NCBI GenBank assembly: GCA_034401795.1 | Contig: CM067370.1 | Location: 64,174,809-64,238,808, forward strand | From: Chaetoderma sp. LZ-2023a | Taxonomy: Eukaryota > Mollusca > Caudofoveata > Chaetodermatida > Chaetodermatidae | Reading direction: 5' to 3' | DNA length: 64,000 bases | Shown: piece after piece, positions 51,437 to 61,644 of the stretch | Layout of the letters: each line of letters opens with the position of its first letter | Position numbering within the stretch: position 1 is the stretch's first letter | The notes under the pieces: generated by a model | Told to the model about the DNA's origin: nothing | Databases searched by the model: none | Seen by the model: only the letters and a program-made list of their open reading frames with translations | Program-made: the position numbers and the translations under genes

Positions 51437-51672
51437 TTAACCCTTTAATGGTCAAATTTGTTCAAGAAAATTTTAATATCCGCTTACTGAATGGCCAATT
51501 AAAGGCCAAGAGAATACAATTTTTGAAAATTCATGACAGGACTTACTGGCTCGGTCATTGAGCCAGTCATTTGTGGTGAATTTTCAAAAATTCTATTTTC
51601 TTGATCTGTAAATTGACGTTCCACAAGACCATAACAGAGGCCGGTTTTGGTCGGCATGACCATTAGTGTTAA
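51437..51672. repeat. fold-back family M, copy 4
   Basis: Begins TTAACCCTTTAATGGTCAAA. The centre is a strong hairpin: AATTTTTGAAAATTCATGAC and ACTGGCTCGGTCATTGAGCCAGT, mirrored by GAATTTTCAAAAATT. Confidence 0.78.
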
Positions 51673-51679
51673 TAAAAAT

Positions 51680-51740
51680 GATGTTGATGTTTTTAAAACT
51701 AATTTGTCTGGGAGCTGTTGCTGTCATTCATATCAACAGC
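51680..51740. repeat. palindrome family P, copy 7 (decayed)
   Basis: GATGTTGATGTTTTTAAAACTAATTTG and an inner GAGCTGTTGCTGTC remain; the right arm is reduced to ATCAACAGC. Confidence 0.6.
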
Positions 51741-51779
51741 TTACATGTACAATTTTCTGGAATTTGAGATTCAGAGAGT

Positions 51780-51860
51780 GCAGAGTTCGATCCCAACGCA
51801 GGCAAAGCATGGGTGAAGCTTAGCTAGAGATGGGCGGGGCATAGCTAAAACTGGATTCCT
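51780..51860. repeat. dispersed repeat linked to palindrome P
   Basis: GTTCGATCCCAACGCAGG ... TTAGCTAGAGATGGGCGG and CATAGCTAAAACTGG match 21040-21103. Confidence 0.65.
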
Positions 51861-51883
51861 CCATTGGGCAAAACTGTAAGTAA

Positions 51884-52081
51884 GACTGAGCGGTGGTAGT
51901 GAACACCTGACCTAGCACTGCAACAGTAGCATAACAAAATAGCTTTCTATCTGTGTTGGTACAAGTACATTATGTAATAAATTATTAAAAAGTGTACCAA
52001 CACAAATACTGATAGAATGCTATTTTGACATGATACTGGTGCAGTGCCCGGTAAGGTGTTTACTACCAGCACTCAGTCTCA
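51884..52081. repeat. large fold-back, about 85-bp arms
   Basis: AGACTGAG, TAGTGAACACCT, AGCACTGCA, AAAATAGC and GTGTTGGTAC on the left are mirrored by GTACCAACAC, GCTATTTT, TGCAGTGC, AGGTGTTTACTA and CTCAGTCT. An AT-rich loop lies at about 51973-51996. Confidence 0.85.
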
Positions 52082-52302
52082 CGCCACAATAATAAATTAG
52101 CTACTATAATCTCACTGTCTGAGTACAGCGTATATTGCTCATTGTGATATTCGCTATACCACCACATACCTCACTGATAATATTTGTTAGAATAAACCAG
52201 CACGATTATCTGATAATCGTACTGCTTTATTCATTCATTTTGACATGACATGCATGGTGGTAGAGTGGTACCTGATAATCATGCTGGTTGATTCATTAAT
52301 AT

Positions 52303-52391
52303 TTATACCCCACCAAATTCTTTGGCGGGGTATTATGTAATGCCGCCGTCCGTCCGGGTGGGCGGGCGGGCGAGCGGGTGGGCGACAGAGT
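52303..52391. repeat. leader hairpin of the 148-bp array
   Basis: TATACCCCACCAAATTCTTTGGCGGGGTAT forms a hairpin (given here as two arms, CCCC-CCAAA and TTTGG-GGGG). GGCGGGGTATTATG recurs at 53396-53409, after the array, so the array may be the interior of one repeat element. Confidence 0.6.
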
Positions 52392-53335
52392 GGTTTCCGG
52401 ATGATAACTCTGTTACCATGTCGGATCACATTGAAACCTCCTAGGGTGGTTGGACTTGTCTTGGGAAGAAACCTATCGAAATCGACGCTGATCCGAAATC
52501 TAAGATGGCCGCCAGCCACCGGCGGCTATCTTGAAAATTGGTTTCTGGATGATAACTCTGTTACCATTTGGCGGATCACATTGAAACTTCATAGGGTGGT
52601 TGGACTAGGTCTTGGGAAGAAACCTATCGAAATCAATGATGATCGGAAATCCAAGACGGCCGCCAGCCACCGGCGTCCATCTTGAAAATTGGTTTCCGAA
52701 TGATAACTCTGTTACCGTTTGTCGGATCGCATTGAAACTTCATAGTGTAGTTGGACTAGGTCTGCGGAAGAAGCCGATCGAAATCGACAATGATCCAACC
52801 TCCAAGATGGCCGCCAGCCACCGGTGGCCATCTTGAAAATTGGTTTCCAGATGATAACTCCGTTATCGTTTATCGGATCACTTTTAAACTTCATTGGGTG
52901 GTTCGACTACCTCTGGTGAAGAAACCTATCTAGATTGACAATGATCCGAAATCCAAGATGGCCACCAGCCACTTGAAAATTGGTTTCCGGATGATAACTC
53001 TGTTACCGTTTATTGGATCGCTTTGAAACTTCATAGAGTAGTTGGACTAGGTCTGAGGAAGAAACTTATCGAAATTGACACTGATCCAAAATCCCAGATG
53101 GCCACCAGCCACGGGCTGCCATCTTGAAAGTTGGTTTCTGGATGATATCTCCATTACCATTTATCGGATCACTTCCTAGGGTCGTTGGAATATGTCTGGT
53201 GAAGAAACCTATTGGAATTTACGATAATCCGAAATCCAATATGGCCACCAGTCAGCGGCAGCCATCTTGAAAATTGGTTTCCGGACGATACCTCCTTGAC
53301 CGTTTAGCGGATTGCTTTGACACTTAATAAGGATT
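52392..53335. repeat. tandem array, about 6.4 units of about 148 bp
   Basis: Units start with GGTTTCCGGATGATAACTC at 52392, 52540, 52691, 52842, 52982, 53133 and 53275. Units of 140-151 bp differ by up to about 15 percent by eye. Most carry AAGATGGCCGCC ... GGCGGCCATCTT, a hairpin. Open frames through it are artefacts. Confidence 0.88.
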
Positions 53336-54250
53336 ACTGCTCTGGAGAAGAAATAAAAAATTTTGATAGCTGTCATTTATTAGTTTGTCATCAAGGCGGG
53401 GTATTATGCGCCGTTTGCGGAGGTCTTGTTCTGGGTGACATGCATGGTGGTTACAACTCGGGTGATGTGAAGTTTGAAAAAAAAATTCTATGGAAAATTA
53501 GTAAAAAATGTCTAAATTTCATAGACAACAAAATACCCCGTAGGCCTATTTATACCCATAAACACCTCAGCTGCTCTCGGAGAGCATCTAGATTTCAAAG
53601 TTTTCCGGTAGGGGTTTGGGTGAGTCGACCACTCGCTTTGGTATTTCCAGGTGAGTGACCGCTGAGGACAGTGAATCACACATTTCAGGAGAGTGATTCA
53701 TAGTCCTTCAGTATTTAAAAGTGAAAGACTGACTCAAGTCAGACCGCCAATGACCGATAGGAAAATATCCATTTGCAGAACAAGAGAAGACCATTTTTAA
53801 AATTTATGACTGGAATGACTGGCTCTGTTATCGAGCCTTCTTGGTTTGCAAATAGATGTTTCTCAACACCACTGCAGAAGCTATTTTTGGATGATATGAG
53901 CAGGGTTCTGCCAATCCGGTTGCTTTGTGGGGTCAACTGGCCCACTTCCTCAAGAAATCATGGGTCATTTTGATAAATGTTGGATCAAGTACATACATGG
54001 AAGATATCTATGACCTAAAATCCAGTGGGCCAATGACCCATGTGTGAAGGTAATACGTGGACATTGTGAATTTTAGAGTGCTAAATGGTGCAAGGGCCCT
54101 GCCTCGGCAAAACCCTGCATGAGTGTTAAAGGGTTAAGTATATGATGTCATAATGAATTGCATCATATGTAGGCTGACGTAGCTAAATCTGTCATAAACT
54201 TTTAAGAGTCAGTTGTACGAATTGTATGTCTTTACTATTTAGTAAACATT
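53336..54250. other. no gene seen; degenerate M-family sequence
   Basis: A fold-back M remnant lies around 53760-53890 (ATCCATTTGCAGAACAAGAG, GACTGGAATGACTGGCTC). The rest is unassigned. Confidence 0.5.
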
Positions 54251-54315
54251 CTGTTGAATATTTAACAACAGGCCCCAGTCAAATTATTTGAAATTATTTT
54301 CAAAATATTCAACAG
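54251..54315. repeat. palindrome family P, copy 8
   Basis: CTGTTGAATATTT is opposed by CAAAATATTCAACAG; the left inner arm is partly deleted, leaving CCCAGTCAAATT on the right only. Confidence 0.75.
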
Positions 54316-54945
54316 GTTAGCTATCTATAGATACTATGAAGTTTGGAATTCAGGATTCAAAGTACTTATTGATCCCAACACATGCAGTCGCAAAGCATCG
54401 ACGGAGCCTACCTAGAGATGGCCGGGGCATAGCTAAAAGTGGATCCATATATTAGAAAATCTAAATTTCTGCTTTATCCTCTTGCCAATTCCAGTTTTTG
54501 CTATGTTTATCCCTTTCAACGAAAAGTCCTGAAAACAATGTGGCATGGCAATTTCTCAATCCGAAAGAAACTGACATTTTAGTATGACTTTGAATTAATT
54601 ATCTACCTACCTTTAAAATCTTGAGTCCTTTCTTTATCTCCATGTTTTGAAAAAATTAGGATACATTTCTCTGTGTCCATCCATCGTGCTATCTCCTCCC
54701 AAACAGTTGGGTGGAATTCAACCAAATTTGGTATGTGGGTTATCAATATGATTGCGGATTGGCTGACAACATTTATTTTATGTAGTCAGAGATTGGGGTC
54801 TTCCAGATTTATCTAGATTTCCCATAGTCCTACCCACACTCTCGCACATCATTTGACACCCTCTCTATAGTTTTAAATTAAGTCAGATGAGCCACTACAT
54901 TTAGATAGAAGGACTAGTAATTACTAGATTCTACTATAGCCCTTC
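54316..54945. other. dispersed repeat tail, then unassigned sequence
   Basis: About 54385-54440 repeats the GATCCCAACACATGC ... AGAGATGGCCGGGGCATAGC segment. The remainder shows repeat phrases (CAACCAAATTTGG) but no gene. Confidence 0.5.
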
Positions 54946-55129
54946 AAATCTTCTTTGCAGACCAAGGGAAGATTATTATTTAAATTTTACCAGTGGAATG
55001 ACTGGCTCAATTATCGAGCCAGTCATTCTACTGATAAATTTCCAAAAATAGTCATCTTGCTCTGCAAATCGACATTTCTGAAGATCACAGCAGAGGAATT
55101 TTTTGACCACCTTGACCATTAAAGGGTTG
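54946..55129. repeat. fold-back family M, copy 5
   Basis: A hairpin with AGTGGAATGACTGGCTC, ATTATC and GAGCCAGTCATTCTACT at its centre ends in GACCATTAAAGGGTTG. Confidence 0.78.
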
Positions 55130-57110
55130 ACATGTCAAATTGTTACCATTGGTTTGGTCAGTTACAAGTTGTACTAGCCCTGGTCAATTTCTGCTAACCT
55201 CGAGCTCATGTTACTTTTAACCCCTGCACTCACAGATCATTTCCCCTTATGACCTCCAGATCTGTCACAGCGATCCATGCCAGTCTGTGTAATGCAACTC
55301 CTCCAAAACCGGTGGATGGAATTCAAACAAATGTAGGTTACTATGGAGTGCATGAGGCCATTTTTATCTCAGCTACGAAGTAAAACGAGCTATTGTGATA
55401 CCCTGCACATCGTCCGGCGGCGTCCAATTTACGTTTAACTCAACTTTTCTGTTTATATCTCATATTTGGTTAATCATACTGGTCCCAAACTTGGACACAT
55501 GCCTCCTTATAATGACACGGCATCACACAATGATGTTCTGGCCAAAAGATCAAAGTCACTGATACGCATGGCAACCAAACAATCTAGTTATCACTTACTT
55601 TCCATCGTCAGATAGATCCAAGTTATCCAAGATTGTAACCCACAGCCTAAAATAAATTTCTTTTGCTCGCATCCGAGGTTGTTAAATCTTAATGTATGAT
55701 CACACAACCTCCTTTGTTAAAATTTGAGCAAAATCTTACCAGTTTGTTTCTGATATATCCATAGATTAAAATTTGTACCCAATCTGGATCAAACTTGGCT
55801 TTTGTCCAGATCACAGCCAAAGTCTGGAAATCCTTGTTTAGGTTATGTTGCTTTTTTACTGTCTTCTAATAGTACACAACTGTCAAAGCATCATGACATT
55901 AGTTCAACCAATCAGATTTTCCATTGATGGCTTTTCCAACAATATCTCTGCCAATCAAAGATAACGAGGTTAAATATATATATGATGACATCATCAGAAT
56001 GGAATGGTGTTCCAGTTCAAGACGATTGTCCATTCGGCATTAGATATATCAGGATTTTCACAATAAAAACGCAGAAATTAGACGAATCCCGCGAAGAAAC
56101 ACTAAATTAAATACGTCTTCGGATAAATCCAGCCACAAATTGACGTAATTAAGTTAAAATCTGCTGTATGAATCGCTCAATGTTTGTAAAGCGTGCGAGA
56201 TACATGTACGGGGGAAAGGTGTGCTGATAACTGGGTCTGCCTAGACCAGGAACCGAGTACCCGTTTGCTTCTAGCCATAGGACTCGGCGAAAGAACTGGA
56301 GATCCACGGTTGGAATTGATGGCACGTTTAATTTATCTGAAATTTTCAAACGCTACCAAATGCGTAAGGCAAAAAGTTAAACCCATCATTCAAAATGTCA
56401 AACCCGTAGTGTCAAAATTTAAACCATTAAGATAAAATTCAAGATGCGTTTTGAGATTTTACCAAACGCGCTATGGCTACGTAGATCACTACGAGAAAAT
56501 GACGCCATTAGACGCATTTTAAACGAGCTTTAGGATGCGTTTAAGTAAAGCTAACTATGATCTGTACTGTAGATACTTTCGCAATCCACATAAATAGGAG
56601 GGTAGCTTCGAGTGCCTACCCGAGTAGCGATGAGAGCGACGTCCTAAACTCACCAAATGCAAACATATCAATATTTAGATCGAATGCGCTGTCGAATCAT
56701 CTGCATTTTACGGACCTACTAAACTGGACTAGAAAACTTGGAATGTACTATGTATATATAACCATTACGTGATGGTAACCAAATATACGTTCAGTCTGAT
56801 CCGCCTAATGGGTACCTGTTTGATAACTTATATTTTGTTAAGAGTGTTTCATATGAGGAAGCGCCATAATTTTGATGCTATTTAAGTGAAGTAATTGCAA
56901 AATTTCTTTTCAAATATCTTTTTATTTGACATTTATAAGTTATATGTATTTAACTCGCAATAAATTGCTGAAATTTGCGACTTCTATTACCGTATAAACC
57001 CATAGAAAGTCTACACATTTTTGCTCAATTTACATGTTCTAAAAAGTTAGTGCACACTATATACAAGGATAAAACTTAGTCACATTTTTCTCCTCTGAAA
57101 TTTGAAACAT
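55130..57110. other. no gene seen; mixed old repeats
   Basis: CTACGAAGTAAAACGAGC and CCAAACTTGGACACATG near 55375-55505 resemble repeat families I associate with marine invertebrates. Part of an H-type element lies at about 56566-56990 (CGCAATCCACATAAATAGG, TGGAATGTACTATGTATA). Confidence 0.45.
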
Positions 57111-58486
57111 TTCTGAACTTCTAAGATACTATGAAAATTGAACACAATTCACGGTACAAATTCTTGCCGTCTTGTGACTATGTTTAATGTATATGGCAAA
57201 AACGTCATCGTGGAAGTGAAATTATTAAATTGAACCGCCTAAATATTGCGTACCCTTTTATAAACATTATTTATTCCATCAAAATTAATCCTAAAATTGA
57301 CATAAAATGTCGTCTTGAAAATATGTAAATCATGTGATATTAAGAATCCTCTCAGGTTAAATCAAATTTTAAAGAAGTATCTTGCGCCTCCAGCCCTTAA
57401 ATCACAAAATAGTTTAGAGGGAGTACTCGGATATATAAATATCCTGGAATCGGAAATGCGATTCATCAATGCGATCTACCCTTCATTAGCAAATCTAATC
57501 ATATTATATTTCAGGATTGTTTAACGCTAATGGAACACAACTTGGGTACATGGTTACTTATCCCAAGAGGATACAGGATGATGACATGGAGGTCACCAGG
57601 TCAAAGGTCAAGGCCATTCTAATATTGCTATTTGACCTCTGCTTTTTCAACCTTAAGTTTTTCCATTCTGCAAATCCTTTATATTTCATGATTGGTTAAT
57701 CCTATGGGAACCAAACTTGAATACATGGTTACCTATAATGTTAGGAAGCAGTATCATAACGCAGAGGCCACAAGGTCAAAGGTCAATGCCACTGTGACAA
57801 ACAGGAGATAGGCGAGACATTTAATTCCGCTGAATTCTTGTTCTCGTACATCTCATTTCGTTTTGGATCATTTCATGTTGGTCGCTTACACTGCAATAAC
57901 CAGTCATATAGGAGAGATTTTCTCGCTAGATTTACAAATCAAATGCAAATATTTAATAAATTGAGACAAATATTCGTTTTCTACTCTGTGTTAACTAAGA
58001 ATTTCAATGATAGTATTAATATTGTCAACTTGTTGCGTAACTATGAACAGCATATTTTCGTTGACAATTTGGGTGAATTGGTCAGGGCCGATTGTGAACT
58101 ATTCTGCAGTTATTGAGATCATGCCAGTAAATAAGATTTAATCCGAAATATTTATGAAAAGAATAGGTATATGATATACCATGACTTAAAATAAAAAACC
58201 CAGATTAATGCATGACAGAAACTGGATTGTATAATGGAGAAATATTCTAAGGGCAATGGTTGTTTTGTTACCGGTTTCTCGATCTCACACGGCCTATATG
58301 CGAAAATAAGGATTTTTCATGCCAATTTAGGTCAAATTTAGGGTTGCGAACTATACACGCTAGCGGACTATCTTTGGGGATGTATGGGTGATAAATTTGC
58401 TGTTTTAAAATTGCTAAGAAGCCAAAATGGCTTAACCTAAAAAATTGGCATGCGACTTCTTTTAAGGATGCTCTTACTAATAAGCA
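57111..58486. mobile_element. TIR element H3, rearranged, target of DIRS copy 6
   Basis: Left part 57111-57345 follows H1 (AAAATTGAACACA, CCTAAATATTGCG, GACATAAAATGTCG). The last about 90 bp, 58395-58486 (TTGGCATGCGACTTC, AAGGATGC, TTACTAATAAGCA), match the right end of H1. About 1 kb between them is foreign. Copy 6 follows directly. Confidence 0.6.
57527..57800. repeat. duplicated repeat segment with perfect DR1 sites
   Basis: Two related blocks carry AACTTGGGTACATGGTTACTTAT-like phrases (shorter here than the full match) and AGGTCAAAGGTCA at 57598-57610 and 57773-57785. This is a direct repeat of AGGTCA with one spacer, the HNF4/RXR-type site. They lie within an old repeat, so function is not implied. 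Confidence 0.5.
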
Positions 58487-58489
58487 TTT

Positions 58490-58678
58490 CACTTCAAGAG
58501 TATACTTACCTCCCTAATACTTTTGATATTGCTAAATATTGGCTTTCACTCAATAAACACTCAGATTAAAACAGTTAGGTGCCCCTACTGGGCAGGGAGT
58601 CAGAGCGTAGTCCGGCGGATGCCAGCCCCACCACCGCGCATGCGCAGACTAGCACTTCCTCTTTGCTAGATTATTGGC
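58490..58678 (+). repeat. left ITR of DIRS copy 6
   Basis: Same sequence as the left ITR of copy 5 with minor changes; GCGCATGCGC is at 58636-58645. Confidence 0.92.
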
Positions 58679-58771
58679 AAAGAGATCACACATGTTTTTT
58701 TGTTCAATAGCTTTTTCGCTCTCTTAAACTGTTTAAGTGGTGTTTGTTTGGAGTGTTAGTCACTTTTTTGG

Positions 58772-58822
58772 ATGGCGGATAGGAATACGTCGCCACAGGA
58801 GGACGGAGGACCTTTAAATCAG
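58772..58822 (+). CDS. gag exon 1 of copy 6 (17 codons)
   Basis: MADRNTSPQEDGGPLNQ ends CAG|GTGACT. Seven of the 17 residues differ from copy 5, while the frame and donor are kept. It should splice to 59584. Confidence 0.65.
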
Positions 58823-59583
58823 GTGACTTCTAGTAAAATTAGCGAGTTTTCTTCCCGGTGTATTGTGTTTCCGGGACTCGCGTTTACCGTGATAAGCGCC
58901 TTAGTTAGTTGGTTTAGGTCAACTCGGTGCTACCTAGGACTAATTTCTCTTTCTGTTTCTGTCCACAGGTCTGTATGACGCTAGGTTGTGACGTCACAGT
59001 ACCAGAGAATTAGTATTCTCTCCACCATGGTTCCATTTCCTACTAACACTGTTAGGTTATCTAACCAAATGAAAAATTATGCCCAGTGAGTTGGTGAGCG
59101 TTATAAAGGTCTTCTCACTTTGCCCTCTTGTTCCAATTCCTTCCCCATGAGGTGGAGAGAGTTAAGAGGCGTGCAGATGGTGGAGTTTCCGGTTCGTCAC
59201 GTTGGATGGTTTGTCTATACAAAGTGTCAGGTATCTAGTTATTGATAATGTGGTGATGTTAATTATTGTAAACAATCAAAGGGAGATAATTAACATTTTT
59301 GCCAGTAAAGAGTTATCTATATGTATCTGATGGTTGTGTAGTCAACTTATCCATTCAGCATACAATTCGTCTTTGCACTTGGATGTTTTGTTGGGATCGA
59401 ATTTTTCCTGTCACGGGATTAATGACGTCATAATCAGCTGGCTATGTATTTATTAGCAATTCAAGCGCTAGGCTGGTTTTTGATGTATATTGATCTTTAT
59501 GATCGTTTTCCTTCTCCTTGAGTTGGATTGAGTTTCTAAGCTTAACTAGTTGCTCATACTCCTTGTCCTTTGCCCTGTTTCAG
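58823..59583 (+). other. gag intron / regulatory leader of copy 6
   Basis: This 761-nt interval has an internal GTCCACAG|GT near 58968, TATAAAG at 59102-59108 and TGACGTCA at 59423-59430, and ends CCTGTTTCAG. Confidence 0.55.
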
Positions 59584-61644
59584 GGACCGGGTTGCGCGTC
59601 CTGTGGACGTTTTATGCATGTGAAGTTCTGGCCGCATCTGTGTTTTCGATGTAGCCCTTGTGGTCCATTGATTAATTGTGACATATGTAAGCACTGGGGG
59701 GGCGAGTTAATGTCCGAATTCTTGTGCTGCTTACAGGCGACGGACAAGGTGGTAGTGGAGGAGAAGAAGATGAAGCGGAAACGAGAGGTTGTAAGTGAGA
59801 AGGGTAAGGGGAAGGTCTCGTCCGCGGTGGATATGGAGACCTTTCGGACCGAGATGTTGGGAGAGATGAGGAGGACAATAAAAGATTTGGTTCCAGGGTT
59901 GCTTCGTGGCATGCTTCCTGGACCAGATCCTTTATTGTCCTCATCATCGGCTTCGGAGCAGGTAATCCCCGCCTCTGGATCGATTTTCCTTAGTCCGCTT
60001 CCGTTGTCCGACGATTCAGAGGTGGCCCCATTAGAGGGGGCGTTCCACGGCCCTGGCAGCAGGCTTATTGCCGCGCCGATAGGGGACCGTGGACGGTTGT
60101 CGCTGGAACCCGCTGGCTGCTTATCAGTCCAGGGGTATCCGCACGCCGCGGTGGCCAGTACCTCCTATGGCACCGTTCCTGGTCAGCCCGGGTTAGCTCT
60201 CTTTGCTGACCCGGGGTCTAATCTTTCTGACCAGGGTGATGAGGATTACCTGCTGGGGTCGCCGTCTGACGACGCGGACATGGATGAAGACGTTTGTGCA
60301 CCCCTCGCGGGGAATACAGGCGCTTTTTTCCACGGTATTACTCACCCTGGAGTAAGGTCCGCGGTTCAGGTGGTGGCCCAGGGCGCTGCTGATGGCCAGC
60401 GGTACCGCATACCTCGGCTTGCCGAGAGTGTAGCTGGTGCTGGCCGGGCCCGTGGTAGGGCTATATATACCCCGCGCTCTACCGCGGTGCCTGCTCCTGG
60501 TCAAACCAGTGATATTCTCATGCCGGTGCTGTCAGGCCCGCATGTTTTCCCTGGCTTGCCAGGTGTATCAGCGTACCCGCCGTCAAGTACTGCTTGCGCT
60601 CAGGAGGAAGACGAAGGACCCCGTCTTGTAGAGCGCTCGCAGTTAGCCACGGAGGAGGATTGGTATGACGCTTGCCAGTGGTTGGTGAGCGTTAGGCCTG
60701 ATCTGCCCGTGGAGCAGTCGGCTAGCCACCGTGTTCACACGCCGTGGTTAGCTGGGAAACCAACTGCTAACGCTATGCCTTCTCTGCCGCTGGCGGAGCA
60801 TGTCGTTGACATGTTCAAGGCGGCGGAGGCGTCCATTAACACGAGTGGACGTCTCGCGAAGGCCCCTCGCGAGGTGGCCAAGCGTTGTCGCATCGTGCCC
60901 CTGGACTACCAGCGGTACGGTGTGGTACCCAAGCCCAGCGTGGATGACCGCGCGGCTTTGGGTGAGGATACGCGGCCAGGATCCCGTTCTGACGCGGGGG
61001 TCTTGTGCGCGAACGCGTTGCGTTCGGCGAATACCGCGTTGCGTGATGCGGAGGAGAGTGGGAGGGCTTCGATTGCCGCTCTGTCCCACGTCTCCCAGCT
61101 GTTACAGGGGGTAGTAACGGCATCCGCATCGCGCCAGCCAGGCCCGCTCGCGGTCCAGCGAACCATCCAGGATGGTATTAACCTGGCGCTGGACTGTATG
61201 ACGCGGGCGGTGACCAGGAGTGTCAGGGCAAGACGCACATTTGCCCTGGACAATCTGTGCCCGTCTCAGGACCTGTATAATAGGCTACTCCGTACGCCTA
61301 TGACGGGTCCTGGTCTTTTTGGAGGTGAGGGATGTCGCCACCTCCAGGAGACGGTCACCCTGGTGAATAACCAGAGGGCGCTGCGCGAACAGTTTGAGGT
61401 ACTGCGTCGTGCTAACGTTCGCGCCGCGGCCCCTGCGTATCGTCCCCTGCAGGCTCGAGGTGGTGCTGGCCAAGTCAGAGGCCAGCCGCCGTCGCAGCGC
61501 CGGCCTCGGCCGCGTGCGATTCGGCCAGCAGTGAGGGGGGCGCAGGCTCCTCAGCCGCCGTCAGCCAGGCAGCCGCCCGTGCACCGAGGTGCGCGCGGGG
61601 CGGGGCGAGTCGCGCGAGGATCTGGGCGTGGTTATCGTTCCTGA
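59584..61644 (+). CDS. Gag of DIRS copy 6 (intact)
   Basis: Exon 2 reads GPGCASCGRF into the zinc-binding module, then a Lys/Arg-rich helix (KMKRKREVVSEKGKGK), the Pro/Gly-rich middle, the conserved EEDWYDACQWL, LAEHVVDMF and LDYQRYGVVPKPS region, and the Arg/Gly tail ending GSGRGYRS. With exon 1 it predicts about 703 residues. The frame is open upstream to 59518, so an unspliced start cannot be excluded, but only the spliced form gives the conserved N-terminus. Confidence 0.9.
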   Translation, partial: GPGCASCGRFMHVKFWPHLCFRCSPCGPLINCDICKHWGGELMSEFLCCLQATDKVVVEEKKMKRKREVVSEKGKGKVSSAVDMETFRTEMLGEMRRTIKDLVPGLLRGMLPGPDPLLSSSSASEQVIPASGSIFLSPLPLSDDSEVAPLEGAFHGPGSRLIAAPIGDRGRLSLEPAGCLSVQGYPHAAVASTSYGTVPGQPGLALFADPGSNLSDQGDEDYLLGSPSDDADMDEDVCAPLAGNTGAFFHGITHPGVRSAVQVVAQGAADGQRYRIPRLAESVAGAGRARGRAIYTPRSTAVPAPGQTSDILMPVLSGPHVFPGLPGVSAYPPSSTACAQEEDEGPRLVERSQLATEEDWYDACQWLVSVRPDLPVEQSASHRVHTPWLAGKPTANAMPSLPLAEHVVDMFKAAEASINTSGRLAKAPREVAKRCRIVPLDYQRYGVVPKPSVDDRAALGEDTRPGSRSDAGVLCANALRSANTALRDAEESGRASIAALSHVSQLLQGVVTASASRQPGPLAVQRTIQDGINLALDCMTRAVTRSVRARRTFALDNLCPSQDLYNRLLRTPMTGPGLFGGEGCRHLQETVTLVNNQRALREQFEVLRRANVRAAAPAYRPLQARGGAGQVRGQPPSQRRPRPRAIRPAVRGAQAPQPPSARQPPVHRGARGAGRVARGSGRGYRS

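Noticed and set aside
51786..51800. possible tRNA-derived SINE: GTTCGATCCC looks like a B box
   Set aside because: No A box at a suitable distance on the same strand, no 3' tail, and other copies of the repeat have a weaker match.
57838..58116. 92-codon frame in AT-rich sequence
   Set aside because: No motif, no splice context and located inside rearranged repeat sequence.
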